Assembly (NCBI RefSeq): GCF_004000945.1
Contig: NZ_BIMF01000008.1
Location: 62,001 to 126,000 of the forward strand
DNA: 64,000 nt
Source of the DNA: Paenibacillus lautus NBRC 15380
Lineage (GTDB): Bacteria > Bacillota > Bacilli > Paenibacillales > Paenibacillaceae
Direction: 5' to 3'
The notes below the pieces were generated by a model. It did no database searches, was not told the DNA's origin, and worked only from the letters and a program-made list of their open reading frames with translations. Each line of letters begins with the position of its first letter. The first letter of the stretch is position 1. This document shows positions 8,285 to 17,072 of the stretch, one piece after another. The position numbers and the translations under genes are program-made.

Positions 8285-8302
8285 ATGGATCGATCATTCC
8301 AT
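8285..8302. promoter_or_regulatory. Putative TetR operator between divergent genes
   Basis: ATGGATCGATCATTCCAT has arms ATGGA/TCCAT around GATCGATC. It lies 31 bp upstream of the MFS start. A half-site-like GGATCGATTAG follows at 8341, near a possible -10 box (TATAAT, 8354-8359) of the TetR gene. Confidence 0.5.
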
Positions 8303-8379
8303 ATATTAAATTTAATCCTTCTCCCTTGTCAAGGACTTCTGGATCGATTAGTATATAATTAATTAGGGGGGGCATTTAT

Positions 8380-8994
8380 ATGGCACGAACAGGACGTCCA
8401 CGCGCTTTTAACCGTGACGAGGCAGTTGCTGCCGCCATGCTTCTGTTCTGGGAACACGGCTATGAATCCACTTCGCTAGCTCAGTTGCGTGCTGCCATGG
8501 GCGATATATCTGCTGCGAGTTTCTATGCCGCTTTCGAATCAAAAGAATCCCTGTTCCGAGAAGTGATGAATCGGTATATCTCTACTTATGGACAAGTTTC
8601 TGAAAGTTTCAGGGATACAAGCGTGACATCCAAAACGGCCATCGAGCAAGGGTTACGGCAATCGGCTCGAATGCAGACAGAAGGTTCCCATCCTCTCGGT
8701 TGTCTGTTGATTTTGTCCGCTGTGAACTGTTCACCCGAGCAACAACACATCCGAGAGATGCTTGCCAAGGAACGAGCAAGGGTCAACGGTTGGCTAAAAG
8801 GTTGTATAGAGCGGGCCGTAGCCAATGGAGAGCTGCCGGGTTCAACGGATATCCCCATGCTGGTAACCTTATTCGAAACCTTTCTGCAAGGAATTTCGAC
8901 ACAAGCCCGGGACGGTGTTTCATACGAAGCCATGGATGCAGCCATTACTCAACTGATGAGCGTATGGGATGCATTATCGACGAAGTCAGGCTAA
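8380..8994 (+). CDS. TetR/AcrR family transcriptional regulator
   Basis: A 204-residue regulator starting MARTGRPRAFNRDEA at an ATG seven bases after GGGGGGG. The helix-turn-helix region (FWEHGYESTSLAQLRAAMG, then SAASFYAAFESK as recognition helix) occupies residues about 10-55. The C-terminal domain is the usual helical ligand-binding fold and contains HPLGCLLILSAVN near residue 105, the same subfamily as the TetR protein at 4239-4823. It is divergent from the AraJ-like MFS gene and probably represses it, with the ligand likely a substrate of the pump. This is one of the few plus-strand genes in the window. Confidence 0.88.
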   Translation: MARTGRPRAFNRDEAVAAAMLLFWEHGYESTSLAQLRAAMGDISAASFYAAFESKESLFREVMNRYISTYGQVSESFRDTSVTSKTAIEQGLRQSARMQTEGSHPLGCLLILSAVNCSPEQQHIREMLAKERARVNGWLKGCIERAVANGELPGSTDIPMLVTLFETFLQGISTQARDGVSYEAMDAAITQLMSVWDALSTKSG

Positions 8995-9029
8995 CGCGAC
9001 CATCATTAAACCGTAAAGTAAATGAACAA

Positions 9030-9059
9030 AAAACCTGCTAGCCATGGCTAGCAGGTTTT
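9030..9059. terminator. Bidirectional terminator
   Basis: A perfect 30-bp palindrome (core CCTGCTAGCC/GGCTAGCAGG) flanked by A on the left and T on the right. It lies between the convergent TetR gene and the natural-product operon and can serve both. Confidence 0.8.
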
Positions 9060-9073
9060 GTTCTAACAAAGCT

Positions 9074-10198
9074 TCACCTGTTTCTGAATACCCGGTCTTC
9101 TTTCTTGTATGAATCGCATCCGCTTCCGCAGGTACTCACCAGTGAGTCTTTGGAACCTTCGAGCAGCGTAATCAGTTTTTGCAAGAGAACAGGCTCTTCC
9201 TTTTGGAACTCATCGAACCGGAGCTTCAGCCGTTCAAACATTACTTTATCTTCGCGAATTTCATGACGAATGTATTGATCTCTCAGCTTCATCGCCCTTT
9301 TGGCGATATCCTTGTAGCCAGCCACAAGCTCTTCGTCATACGGGATAATCCCCTCATCCACCAAGTATCCGATCCGCTCGCTCATCATTTTTTTGTGCTC
9401 CCAGAGCACATGAAGATGCCTTACATCGTTACGGTCACCAAGCCTTGCATCATTGCCCTCTACAGCCTCATAGTACAGTCGCAAATAGTCATATACCTTG
9501 ATTCCGAAAGCTTCCTCGTTGTCCGAATTGTAATTGATCCGGTTGAGATGGGTCTCTCCGTTTAGATAATCGCGCAGCTGGTCAATCGCGGCCGTTTTAT
9601 CAAAAGGATATGGAGAATGCGGTTCGTATTTATAAAAATACGTATGATGATCGGCCGTGAGCTTCTCCTTTAGAAGATGCCTCATAGACTGAACGGCGTC
9701 CTGGAATTCCCGGAACGGGATCTGCAAATTGCGGTAAACTCCCATAAGGTCGAACATCGATGCATAGAAGGCACTTTCGCCCCAGTCGAAACCGTATAGA
9801 AAAAGATGATGAGGAAACGGCTCTTTCTGATAGGAGGCCGCCGGCGATAGCCTGGCTTCGTCCAAAAACACAACGCAATAATAGCCGTTTCGGATCTGAT
9901 CCGCGAAAAATTTCGGCCAGGCGTCCAATGCCAAACTCTCCAAAATCGTATAATTGACCGAGCAGGTGAGAAGAAACGGGTTGTTGAAATTCAGTTCGTT
10001 GGGCTTGCCCCGAAAAAAATCGACATAGTACTGCCTGCCGTCCTCCAGAAAGTTTTTTTTGCAAAACAACTGGATAAAATTGCTGTAATACCAAGGAATC
10101 GTCTCTTCGTGGATGCTGGTGATCGAAAGCGTGTAAGCCCACCGCAAAAATCCTTTAAGCGGCGGATTCACCACCGGAAGCTGAAATGCGTTCATCAT
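9074..10198 (-). CDS. Natural-product cluster protein, C39/BtrH-like
   Basis: A 374-residue soluble protein, last gene of the operon. ATG 10198 follows AAAGGGGGAAATC; the open frame upstream of it is not supported. The central part (residues about 75-150) reads NNPFLLTCSVNYTILESLA, GYYCVVFLDEARLS, then FPHHLFLYGFDWGESAFYASMFD. This Cys...His...GxD spacing (Cys79, His130 or His131, Asp138) resembles papain-like C39 or BtrH-type acyltransferase domains found in peptide and aminoglycoside clusters. The C-terminal third is helical and charged and ends with a Cys-rich tail (STCGSGCDS). In butirosin biosynthesis BtrH moves an acyl group from an ACP to the antibiotic. With the ACP and ATP-grasp genes in this operon a similar transfer is plausible but inferred. 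Confidence 0.5.
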   Translation of the reverse strand: MMNAFQLPVVNPPLKGFLRWAYTLSITSIHEETIPWYYSNFIQLFCKKNFLEDGRQYYVDFFRGKPNELNFNNPFLLTCSVNYTILESLALDAWPKFFADQIRNGYYCVVFLDEARLSPAASYQKEPFPHHLFLYGFDWGESAFYASMFDLMGVYRNLQIPFREFQDAVQSMRHLLKEKLTADHHTYFYKYEPHSPYPFDKTAAIDQLRDYLNGETHLNRINYNSDNEEAFGIKVYDYLRLYYEAVEGNDARLGDRNDVRHLHVLWEHKKMMSERIGYLVDEGIIPYDEELVAGYKDIAKRAMKLRDQYIRHEIREDKVMFERLKLRFDEFQKEEPVLLQKLITLLEGSKDSLVSTCGSGCDSYKKEDRVFRNR

Positions 10199-10329
10199 GA
10201 TTTCCCCCTTTCTGACAAGTGATCCGGAATCGTGATCAGCAGTGTTCCGACGATTGCGTCCGACACATCTAGTCTCTTTCTTTGATGCAAGGATGCAAAC
10301 TCGGCGTTCAGCCCCACCAAACGACTGGC

Positions 10330-11139
10330 TTAACTGCTCGCGCTGCTGTATCCTTTTACGGCCTGCTTCCAGAGCAGCCGTACAGCTGCGAAGAGCACAA
10401 GCGAGGCGGCCAGCGCCAGTCCCGCATGAAGCCAATTGATCTGTTCAAGCAGAAACATCGGTCCGAAATTGGTAATGAGGAATAGAGGAATAACAAAGGT
10501 TCCGATTCGGCGGACCCAGGCAGGGTAAATTGCCATGGGGAAATTGTTGGCGTCCCAGATGGAATGGGCGATCTCCGACACAGAGCCCGTCTGAACGAAC
10601 CAGAATGAAAGCAGCGCCGGGATAATCATCAGGCAGTATGTGATGACAACGGAGACGAGCAGCAGCAGGGCAAACCCCGCGAGCTGCAGGAACGACAGCG
10701 GAATATCCATCGCATGCCAGCCGATACCGACCATGACGAACCCAACCAGAATATCGGGGATCGGCAGCGCCAAATCAACGTAGCGCAAAGACGCCATGAA
10801 CTGAAGGGATACCGGCTTTGTCAGCATTAAATCAAGCGAACCGTCCTTAATGTATTCCGGAATTTTCATGAAGTTTGTAAAAAACAGGCCAACGTAAATT
10901 CCGGTCACCACCGTATGCATGCCTATAAATAGAAGCAGCCCTTCCGGCGGTATGCCATCTACATGAAGATCGGTGCGGAACACAACGAGCACATATAACA
11001 GCTTGGCAAGCAGGTAGACGGATTCGACCAGCAGGCTCATCATAAAATTGCCCCGAAACTCCATTTGGGCGATGAGACAATTTTTGATGAATATGCCATA
11101 CAGCCGCATGTATTTCCTCGCGATTTTAAACATACGCAA
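10330..11139 (-). CDS. ABC-2 type permease (COG3694-like)
   Basis: A 269-residue membrane protein with about six helices. It carries the DGSLDLMLTKPVSLQF segment typical of the COG3694/DUF990 permeases that pair with a COG4587 permease and a COG4586 ATPase. It starts at ATG 11139, six bases after the preceding permease stop. Together the three proteins should form an export ABC transporter in the cytoplasmic membrane, probably secreting the product of this operon or giving self-protection. The next gene begins 131 bases further downstream. Confidence 0.82.
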   Translation of the reverse strand: MRMFKIARKYMRLYGIFIKNCLIAQMEFRGNFMMSLLVESVYLLAKLLYVLVVFRTDLHVDGIPPEGLLLFIGMHTVVTGIYVGLFFTNFMKIPEYIKDGSLDLMLTKPVSLQFMASLRYVDLALPIPDILVGFVMVGIGWHAMDIPLSFLQLAGFALLLLVSVVITYCLMIIPALLSFWFVQTGSVSEIAHSIWDANNFPMAIYPAWVRRIGTFVIPLFLITNFGPMFLLEQINWLHAGLALAASLVLFAAVRLLWKQAVKGYSSASS

Positions 11140-11145
11140 CGTCCG

Positions 11146-11955
11146 CTACCCCCCTACTGCCGAATATTTCTTCATGGAAACGCGCCATGTCAGCCTGGAT
11201 AACCAGAAGAACAGCAGAATCCACCCACACTGGATAAGCAGCCCTTGGTACATAGCCGCTGTTTCCGCTTTCCCGCTGAGGATATTGACCGGAAAATAAA
11301 TCGTATATGGGAATGGCGTGTACTGAAGTGCCTTCACAACCGACTCCCCGAAAATCTCCAGCGGAAACATCCCTCCGCTCAAAATATTGACGAGCAGACT
11401 TGTAATGACGAAAAAATACGAGATTTCATGCAGATAAAAGGCGCTCGCACAGATGCAGTAGGCGATCAGGAAATTGAGTAAAAGTGCCCCCGACAGCGTG
11501 ACCGCGAACAAGATCAGTCGTATCGGCTGGAGCTCCAGCACTTCACCGACAGACGCGAACCCAATAATGCCGACGAGCAGCAAAGCCGTAATCCCGTAAT
11601 AGATCGCCTTCTGGCCGAAAAAAGATACCAACCGATACCCGAAATAGCTGACCGGTTTGATCAAATACTTGTTAAGACCGCCGTTTTTGATATCGTCGGC
11701 AATCTGGTGCTCGAACTGGGTAGCAATCAGCTTGGACACCAATCCTGCCATGATCGTATACAATATAATTTGACTGTACGAATACGAGAACAACGCAGCC
11801 TGACCGGAATGACGATACACCGCCGTCCAGATGAAATACTGGACCAGAATCGGAAACGCAGCCCCCAGCAGACCAAGAAAGAAATGAAAACGGTATTCCA
11901 TTGAATGCTGGACGCCCATCGAAAAAACAGCCCTATACAATTTGCGTCTGTTCAT
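11146..11955 (-). CDS. ABC-2 type permease (COG4587-like)
   Basis: A 269-residue, six-helix permease starting MNRRKLYRAVFSMGVQHSMEYR. The segment DDIKNGGLNKYLIKPVSYFGYR corresponds to the conserved ING/GLxxxLxKPV loop of this permease class. It overlaps the ATPase stop by four bases (ATGA), showing translational coupling, and is followed six bases later by the partner permease. It is the second half of the membrane channel of the exporter encoded in this operon. Confidence 0.84.
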   Translation of the reverse strand: MNRRKLYRAVFSMGVQHSMEYRFHFFLGLLGAAFPILVQYFIWTAVYRHSGQAALFSYSYSQIILYTIMAGLVSKLIATQFEHQIADDIKNGGLNKYLIKPVSYFGYRLVSFFGQKAIYYGITALLLVGIIGFASVGEVLELQPIRLILFAVTLSGALLLNFLIAYCICASAFYLHEISYFFVITSLLVNILSGGMFPLEIFGESVVKALQYTPFPYTIYFPVNILSGKAETAAMYQGLLIQCGWILLFFWLSRLTWRVSMKKYSAVGG

Positions 11956-12935
11956 CCGACGGATTCCTTACGATAGAGCATCGAAATACTCTCCTCGATC
12001 GCCACGTCCTCGATCGTCCAGTCAACGATCGGAAACGAATCGAGCACGGCACGCGACACTTCCTTCAAGCGGTACTTAGGCAGCTCCAAAACAGCATTGT
12101 AATCGTCTGCACTGACGATTTTCCCGAATTTGGCCAACCGCTGCTCGGCAACGGGTTCGGAGAACTGCAGCTTTATTATTTTGTTCTCGTCAAAAAGATC
12201 GTTGATTTTATGAAGATCACCGTCGTACAGAATACTGCCTTCATTGATGATGATCGTCCGCTTGCATAGGTCCTCCACATCCTTCATGTAGTGGCTCGTC
12301 AGCAGGATCGTCGCGCCGAATTGTTCATTGTAGTATTTCAGAAACTCCCTGACCTTCTTCTGGGAAGGGAAATCGAGGCCGATCGTCGGCTCATCGAGAT
12401 AAAGCAGCTTAGGCTGGTGGATCAGAGCGGCGATGAGCTCCATTTTCATCCGCTCCCCAAGAGACAGCCGACGCACCTGCACGTCCAGAAGGTCCTGCAC
12501 TTCGAGCATTTCCGATAACTCGGCAAGAACCCGGCAGTAGAGATCATCGTCTACGTCATAAATACATTTGTTCAAATAAATCGACTCGCTGGCGGGAAGG
12601 TCCCACCAAAGCTGGTTTTTCTGGCCCATCACAATGGAGAACAGCCGTTTGAACTCGTTCTTCCGCTCCCATGGCACATAGCCAAGTACATTGGCTTCCC
12701 CGCTCGTGGGATATAAAATGCCCGATAACATCTTGAGCGTTGTGGTCTTGCCCGCCCCGTTGGGCCCGAGAAATCCAACGCACTCGCCGGGACCGATATC
12801 GAAGGAAACGGATTTAACCGCTTCCTTCACCAGTGACTTGCGGGCAAACAAATTTTTTAATGAATTTTTAAGCCCGGCTTCTTTCCGATAATACACAAAC
12901 GATTTGTGCAGCTCCCGCACACGGATAAAGTCCAT
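11952..12935 (-). CDS. ABC exporter ATP-binding protein (COG4586-like)
   Basis: A 327-residue ATPase. Walker A is GPNGAGKTT (Lys63), the signature motif LSLGERMKME (157-166) and Walker B LLYLDEPTIGLD (177-188), with the switch histidine in LLTSHYMKD. The N-terminal extension before Walker A (KNSLKNLFARKSLVKEA) and the C-terminal tail after residue 240 are characteristic of the COG4586 group, which works with two unequal ABC-2 permeases. Both are encoded directly downstream. The radical SAM gene ends 60 bases upstream, so it is part of the same operon. Confidence 0.9.
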   Translation of the reverse strand: MDFIRVRELHKSFVYYRKEAGLKNSLKNLFARKSLVKEAVKSVSFDIGPGECVGFLGPNGAGKTTTLKMLSGILYPTSGEANVLGYVPWERKNEFKRLFSIVMGQKNQLWWDLPASESIYLNKCIYDVDDDLYCRVLAELSEMLEVQDLLDVQVRRLSLGERMKMELIAALIHQPKLLYLDEPTIGLDFPSQKKVREFLKYYNEQFGATILLTSHYMKDVEDLCKRTIIINEGSILYDGDLHKINDLFDENKIIKLQFSEPVAEQRLAKFGKIVSADDYNAVLELPKYRLKEVSRAVLDSFPIVDWTIEDVAIEESISMLYRKESVG

Positions 12936-12995
12936 CTCCGATCCTCCCGAACGTTTGCCTGATTCGCCTGATTGAACGGCATAAAGTTTAAACGC

Positions 12996-14171
12996 TTAAA
13001 CTCCATTGTTATAAAGCAGCACGCATTTCGAGCAAATCGGCATCAGACCGCACGCCAGAACCTCACGCTGTTTCCGAAGATCTTCGCCGTGGAAAATATC
13101 CGCCACACTATCTTCATACAAATTGCCGACACTGAATTCCGGAAAAAATTTGCACGGATTCACTTTCCCGTCCGGCATCACGTCCATCCGGTTCGAGATC
13201 GAGAAGCACTTCGTCCGGTTCATGGCCGGCTTCTCGCTTCCCCGGATAAACCCTTCCACCTCTTCCGGCTCCAGCGCGGGCTGATATCGTATCCGTACAT
13301 TCCATACGCGTGAATTGACGCGTTTCAGCTCTTCGATCAACGTATCGAAATGGTCCGGTGAGATGTGGAACGTGAAAGAGTGCCAGCTGTTCTTATGGTC
13401 GTCCACAAAGCGGGAGGCAAGGTGCGGGAAATGGGCATCGAAGTAGGCGTCCATTTTCTCCGCCGTACCGGAAGGGATGTACCAAGGGAAGCAGAAGTAT
13501 ACGGAATCTACGCCCATCTCTTCGAAGAATTCCATAAAGCTGTAAAGCTGGCCGACCATCTGGTCATTTACCGTTAGAGCTACAGACACTTTGCCTTTGT
13601 ACAGGCCCTGCTTTTGCAGATCCAGCAGCAGCTGTATGGCGTGGATCACTTTCTTGAACGTGCCTTTGCCTCTTATCGCGTCATTCTCTTTTTCGAAGCC
13701 TTCCAGGCTGACCAGCATGACCAGATTTTCCGACATTTTCAGAATGGAATCCAGCTTTTGTTCTATGAGTATCGCATTCGTACAAATGGTTGTATACCGA
13801 TCTTCTCTGGCCAGCAGCTCCGCCAGTTCATCGAACTTGGAGTAGAACAGCGGCTCCCCGCCCCACAGGAACACGCGCGATTTGCGTTCTTTCGTTTCGG
13901 CAAGAAGCTTCTCCACGACAGGAATCTCGATTTCGTCGTTCTTTACTTCTTTGGCGAAGCCGTGATGGAAGCCTTCCGGATTCCATTCGAAGCAGTGCTT
14001 GCAGCGCAGATTACAGCCGTTATTGAGCTTGATCCCGATCTCATAAGGCACGGGGGCTGCATAAGTCGGATCCTCCTTGAGCTTCCTTCCCGTTTCCGCT
14101 AGCGGCACCAGGGTTCTTTTCATATTACGGAACGTCAGTTTGTCAAACGTAACTGCTGTTTTCGGCTGCAT
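12996..14171 (-). CDS. Radical SAM/SPASM enzyme of the natural-product operon
   Basis: A 391-residue protein. The radical SAM [4Fe-4S] motif CNLRCKHC (Cys53, Cys57, Cys60) follows the first strand GIKLNNG. GGEPLFY near residue 110 is the SAM-binding GGE motif. The C-terminal SPASM region keeps Cys322, Cys340, Cys374, Cys380 and Cys383, enough for an auxiliary cluster. Such enzymes modify peptides or dehydrogenate sugars (BtrN). ATG 14171 is supported by GGGAGGAACACCT; the gene overlaps the glycosyltransferase by 29 bases, so translation is probably coupled. The substrate is unknown. It could be an ACP-bound amino acid, a glycosylated intermediate or a short peptide. Confidence 0.88.
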   Translation of the reverse strand: MQPKTAVTFDKLTFRNMKRTLVPLAETGRKLKEDPTYAAPVPYEIGIKLNNGCNLRCKHCFEWNPEGFHHGFAKEVKNDEIEIPVVEKLLAETKERKSRVFLWGGEPLFYSKFDELAELLAREDRYTTICTNAILIEQKLDSILKMSENLVMLVSLEGFEKENDAIRGKGTFKKVIHAIQLLLDLQKQGLYKGKVSVALTVNDQMVGQLYSFMEFFEEMGVDSVYFCFPWYIPSGTAEKMDAYFDAHFPHLASRFVDDHKNSWHSFTFHISPDHFDTLIEELKRVNSRVWNVRIRYQPALEPEEVEGFIRGSEKPAMNRTKCFSISNRMDVMPDGKVNPCKFFPEFSVGNLYEDSVADIFHGEDLRKQREVLACGLMPICSKCVLLYNNGV

Positions 14172-15249
14172 AGGTGTTCCTCCCAAAATGGTTAATTTTT
14201 GATCGCTGCTCCAGTAAACGTCTGCAAATCTCCTGCAGCATAGGTTTGGAAAAATCCTGGGCTTTCCACTCCGCAAACCGGATACCGAAACCACAGGATT
14301 CCCAATAGGTTGAATTATGAAGCTCATGGTCGCCGAACGGTTCCAGCATGACAAATGGGATTCCGAACGACAGCGAGTCGTTCATGGTCGCTCCCCCCGG
14401 CTTGCTTATGATGGCTGCGCAATTTCGCATCAGGTCCGTGTAAACGGAGTAATCCTCGAGCGGAAACTCCCGCAGAACGCCGTCTTCACGGACATAACGG
14501 AACATCGGCGGAAACGTGTGCCGCCCCTGCTCGTTCTTGCTCCACGGATCCCAGGAGGCCTCCGTTCCGAAGTAGCGCGTAGCCCCGTCGTCCTCCTCCA
14601 CCTCGGAGGGATCGTAAACGATCACATCAAGGCTGTGGCCGAGCTTACGAAGTTCTGAGATCGTCCCGGCATAGGTCCCGATCCCCCAGCCACCGCCATG
14701 GATCAGAATGCGTCCGGTACGCTGCGTGTAAGGAAGAGGCTCCGCTTCGTCCGAAGCAAGGTAACTGCCCGGCGACAGCTTTGAAGGCTCGTAGAACCAG
14801 ACGTTGTCGTAGGCTAGATATAACTGCTTGTGTACCTTATAAGACGGTGTATCACTCGCATCCAACCGAATCAGCCGGATGTCCAGGGGGATGCCGGCAG
14901 CTGCCTTATAACGCTCCAGAATCGGCAGCCAGAATCCCGTGAAGACTGCAAAGCGGGAGATGCCGGCATGTCTCCAAACGTCCAGCATTCTCCGAACCGC
15001 TTCCTCGTCCAGGGAGGAGTCAACGGGCTTGGCCAGCTTATGCCCCATACGGGCAACGGAGAAATCCGCATGGAATGCTTTTTTGGTGGAACGTATTTTG
15101 TGCCGGACCTCTTCGTGGTACAGATTTTCCAGAACATAAACGTCTGCTCCGATACCTCTGCCTTGCAGGTACGTTTGCAGATGCATAGCCGGAATGTATG
15201 CGCCGAGCGAATTCCCCGACGCCAGCAAGGTAACCGAAGATGAATTCAT
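14143..15249 (-). CDS. GT-B fold glycosyltransferase (UGT/MurG-like)
   Basis: A 368-residue cytosolic protein with two Rossmann-like halves. The N-terminal half begins SSVTLLASGNSLGAYIPAM, the acceptor-binding start of GT-B enzymes. The C-terminal half contains HGGGWGIGTYAG (184-195) and the donor-sugar motif SKPGGATMNDSLSFGIPFVM (282-301) followed by EPFGDHELHN, close to the nucleotide-sugar signature of MurG/UGT-type transferases. It probably attaches a sugar to the product or to a carrier-bound intermediate. The start codon at 15249 is preceded by a run of twelve G (15253-15264 on the minus strand), an unusual and potentially slippery ribosome binding site. Confidence 0.72.
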   Translation of the reverse strand: MNSSSVTLLASGNSLGAYIPAMHLQTYLQGRGIGADVYVLENLYHEEVRHKIRSTKKAFHADFSVARMGHKLAKPVDSSLDEEAVRRMLDVWRHAGISRFAVFTGFWLPILERYKAAAGIPLDIRLIRLDASDTPSYKVHKQLYLAYDNVWFYEPSKLSPGSYLASDEAEPLPYTQRTGRILIHGGGWGIGTYAGTISELRKLGHSLDVIVYDPSEVEEDDGATRYFGTEASWDPWSKNEQGRHTFPPMFRYVREDGVLREFPLEDYSVYTDLMRNCAAIISKPGGATMNDSLSFGIPFVMLEPFGDHELHNSTYWESCGFGIRFAEWKAQDFSKPMLQEICRRLLEQRSKINHFGRNTYAAENSSYV

Positions 15250-15252
15250 GCG

Positions 15253-15264
15253 CCCCCCCCCCCC
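15253..15264 (-). promoter_or_regulatory. G12 homopolymer acting as ribosome binding site
   Basis: Twelve consecutive G on the minus strand end three bases before the glycosyltransferase ATG. No other purine-rich ribosome binding site is present. Changes in tract length would alter the spacing between the anti-SD pairing site and the start. Confidence 0.55.
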
Positions 15265-15275
15265 GAGTTCCAGAT

Positions 15276-16790
15276 TTAGTTGTACACTTTAACGGACAAG
15301 TCGGCGAGCATTTGACGCAGTCTTTTGACCAGTTCGCTGCGATGTCCATCGTCACGTCCCAGCACGGCTGCATACAGCCGTCCCTTCGGCATACCCCGTT
15401 TGTCCTGTGTTCCTTCGGCGATACGGCGTCGGGTCAGAATCTCGTTCACCATGACGGTATTAGATGATAGCGGCACGATCCCGTAATCCCCGGGTGCTGC
15501 CAACAGAAGACCGGTTTTGCGTAAAGCTTGCAGGAGTTTCCCAAATGTGAAGCCTTCGGGAAGACCGAGAGAGAAAAACGTAAGCCATCCGGTATGGCCG
15601 TATGGTTCCCACCATTTATTGAGATACGCGTTAATCAGTCCCATGGACTTGCGGGCGTTGATCTCCACAATGGATACGACTTCTCCGTCCTCCAGTATCA
15701 TGGAGTCGAAGCAGACGAAGCCATGGTAGCCGTCCTCGACCAGAGCCTGGAGCGCTTTCTCCATCACGGTAAAATAGCCGGCGTTCTCCAGCATTCCGTT
15801 AAAAGCTTCATCGGCTTTGATAGACCCGCTGTAATTTTGCTGGTGATTCATCATCCGCTGAACGGAAATGAACTCCTTCTCACCGTTCTCCCGGATGAAC
15901 CAGTGAGAACTGAAGTCGGTCACTTTCGGAAGCAGGGGCTCCAGCAGGAATTGAACGCGCAATCCGCTTCCCTCCTGTTTATGCAGGTGTTCTGCGATCC
16001 TTCGCTGCATGGCTTCACTGTCGATGAACAGGTTGCCCTTGCCCGAAACACCGAATGGGTCTTTCATTAGGTATGGCCCCCGCTTCAAAAGCGTAGTTCC
16101 GATCGCCTCCATTTCCGCAGCGCTGTTTGCCTCCATGCCGTAGCGCTTCTCGCCGATTCTGGCCAGGAGTCGGCTCGAGTATATCTTGGAGTTAACACGT
16201 ACAACCGTCTCCATGTCCGGCAAAGAACCAAAAGGTCCGGCGGCACGGAGGTAAGTTTCCGTTTCTGCTGTAATGGCGTACGGAGATAGAATGTTTGCGG
16301 CGTGGGTAAACAACGCTTCATCCGGTGATTGTGTTTGGCGCAAACGGTTTGCGGCATTCCTGGAAGAGGTTGGGTCCGGCAAGACCGCACCCTCAGAATA
16401 ACCGGCACCGGCTGTCTGCAGCGTTCTGTTTGCCGGTATTAGCTTTTGGGCTTGTTCGGCTGCAAGGCTGAACATGCACCGCTTGAAATCGTCCGATTCC
16501 GGTAAAGGCTTATTCTCATCGTTCAAATCATAGTGATAGCGGGTCCGAAAAGAAAAGCCCAACCCGTTTAGGTATTCGTGCAGCGCCGGATCGATTTTGC
16601 AACGACTGTAAAGGACATCGTCCGGAACGCATAATGAAAAAAGCAGCTCGTCCATGCATAGGACAATCGATTCTCGGTCCTTATCGGGCATAGCGGGCAG
16701 CCGGGCCAGATTCGGATCCCTCCAACGTGTTTCGGGATCGAAGGTACCCATTACAATTTTCGGAATCACGCCGGCTTCATTGCTTGACAT
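15276..16790 (-). CDS. ATP-grasp ligase of the natural-product operon
   Basis: A 504-residue protein with an ATP-grasp fold in its C-terminal two thirds. The glycine-rich loop LMKDPFGVSGKGN (241-253) contains the ATP-contacting Lys243. The acidic metal-binding end of the fold is FDSMILEDGEVVSIVEINAR (361-380; Glu376, Asn378). The N-terminal 190 residues would be the preATP-grasp and substrate domain. Such enzymes activate a carboxylate as acyl-phosphate and join it to an amine or thiol. Its start overlaps the ACP gene by 14 bases, the arrangement expected for a ligase that loads an amino acid on the carrier protein, as BtrJ does for BtrI in butirosin synthesis. That parallel is inference. Confidence 0.82.
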   Translation of the reverse strand: MSSNEAGVIPKIVMGTFDPETRWRDPNLARLPAMPDKDRESIVLCMDELLFSLCVPDDVLYSRCKIDPALHEYLNGLGFSFRTRYHYDLNDENKPLPESDDFKRCMFSLAAEQAQKLIPANRTLQTAGAGYSEGAVLPDPTSSRNAANRLRQTQSPDEALFTHAANILSPYAITAETETYLRAAGPFGSLPDMETVVRVNSKIYSSRLLARIGEKRYGMEANSAAEMEAIGTTLLKRGPYLMKDPFGVSGKGNLFIDSEAMQRRIAEHLHKQEGSGLRVQFLLEPLLPKVTDFSSHWFIRENGEKEFISVQRMMNHQQNYSGSIKADEAFNGMLENAGYFTVMEKALQALVEDGYHGFVCFDSMILEDGEVVSIVEINARKSMGLINAYLNKWWEPYGHTGWLTFFSLGLPEGFTFGKLLQALRKTGLLLAAPGDYGIVPLSSNTVMVNEILTRRRIAEGTQDKRGMPKGRLYAAVLGRDDGHRSELVKRLRQMLADLSVKVYN

Positions 16791-17052
16791 CTTCGTACAA
16801 AGGCTGCTCCTGCGATTGGCAGCTTTTCAGAAAAGTGATAAATGAGTCGATCGACTGGAGATGTTCGTAATCGAATTGGTCATAGTCAATGACCACGTTT
16901 AACTGATCTTCGACTTTGAGCATAAACTGGATCATTTGCAGTGAATCGAGGCCTATATCGTTGTTTAGATCCGTTTCGGGGGACAGGACTTCGCGGAGTT
17001 CCGGTTGGTCTTCTTTGATCGAGCACAAAATGTCTACGATTTTATCGTACAT
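16777..17052 (-). CDS. Acyl carrier protein
   Basis: A 91-residue acidic helical protein with the phosphopantetheine attachment motif GLDSLQMIQF (Ser37), preceded by TDLNNDI as in carrier proteins of fatty acid, polyketide and aminoacyl pathways. It has a C-terminal extension of about 15 residues beyond a standard ACP. It is the first full-length gene of the operon, under the promoter at 17169-17197, with AAAGGAGTG before the ATG. It needs a Sfp- or AcpS-type transferase encoded elsewhere. Standing alone beside an ATP-grasp gene, with no ketosynthase or NRPS module nearby, it most likely carries an amino acid or small acid. Confidence 0.9.
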   Translation of the reverse strand: MYDKIVDILCSIKEDQPELREVLSPETDLNNDIGLDSLQMIQFMLKVEDQLNVVIDYDQFDYEHLQSIDSFITFLKSCQSQEQPLYEDVKQ

Positions 17053-17072
17053 GACTACACTCCTTTAAAAGG

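Noticed and set aside
10199-10435. Longer N-terminus for the C39/BtrH-like protein
   Set aside because: It would overlap the permease gene, and ATG 10198 has a strong ribosome binding site.
11901-12269. Plus-strand frames opposite the ABC exporter and radical SAM genes
   Set aside because: Mirror frames of GC-rich coding sequence; the minus-strand proteins carry clear motifs.
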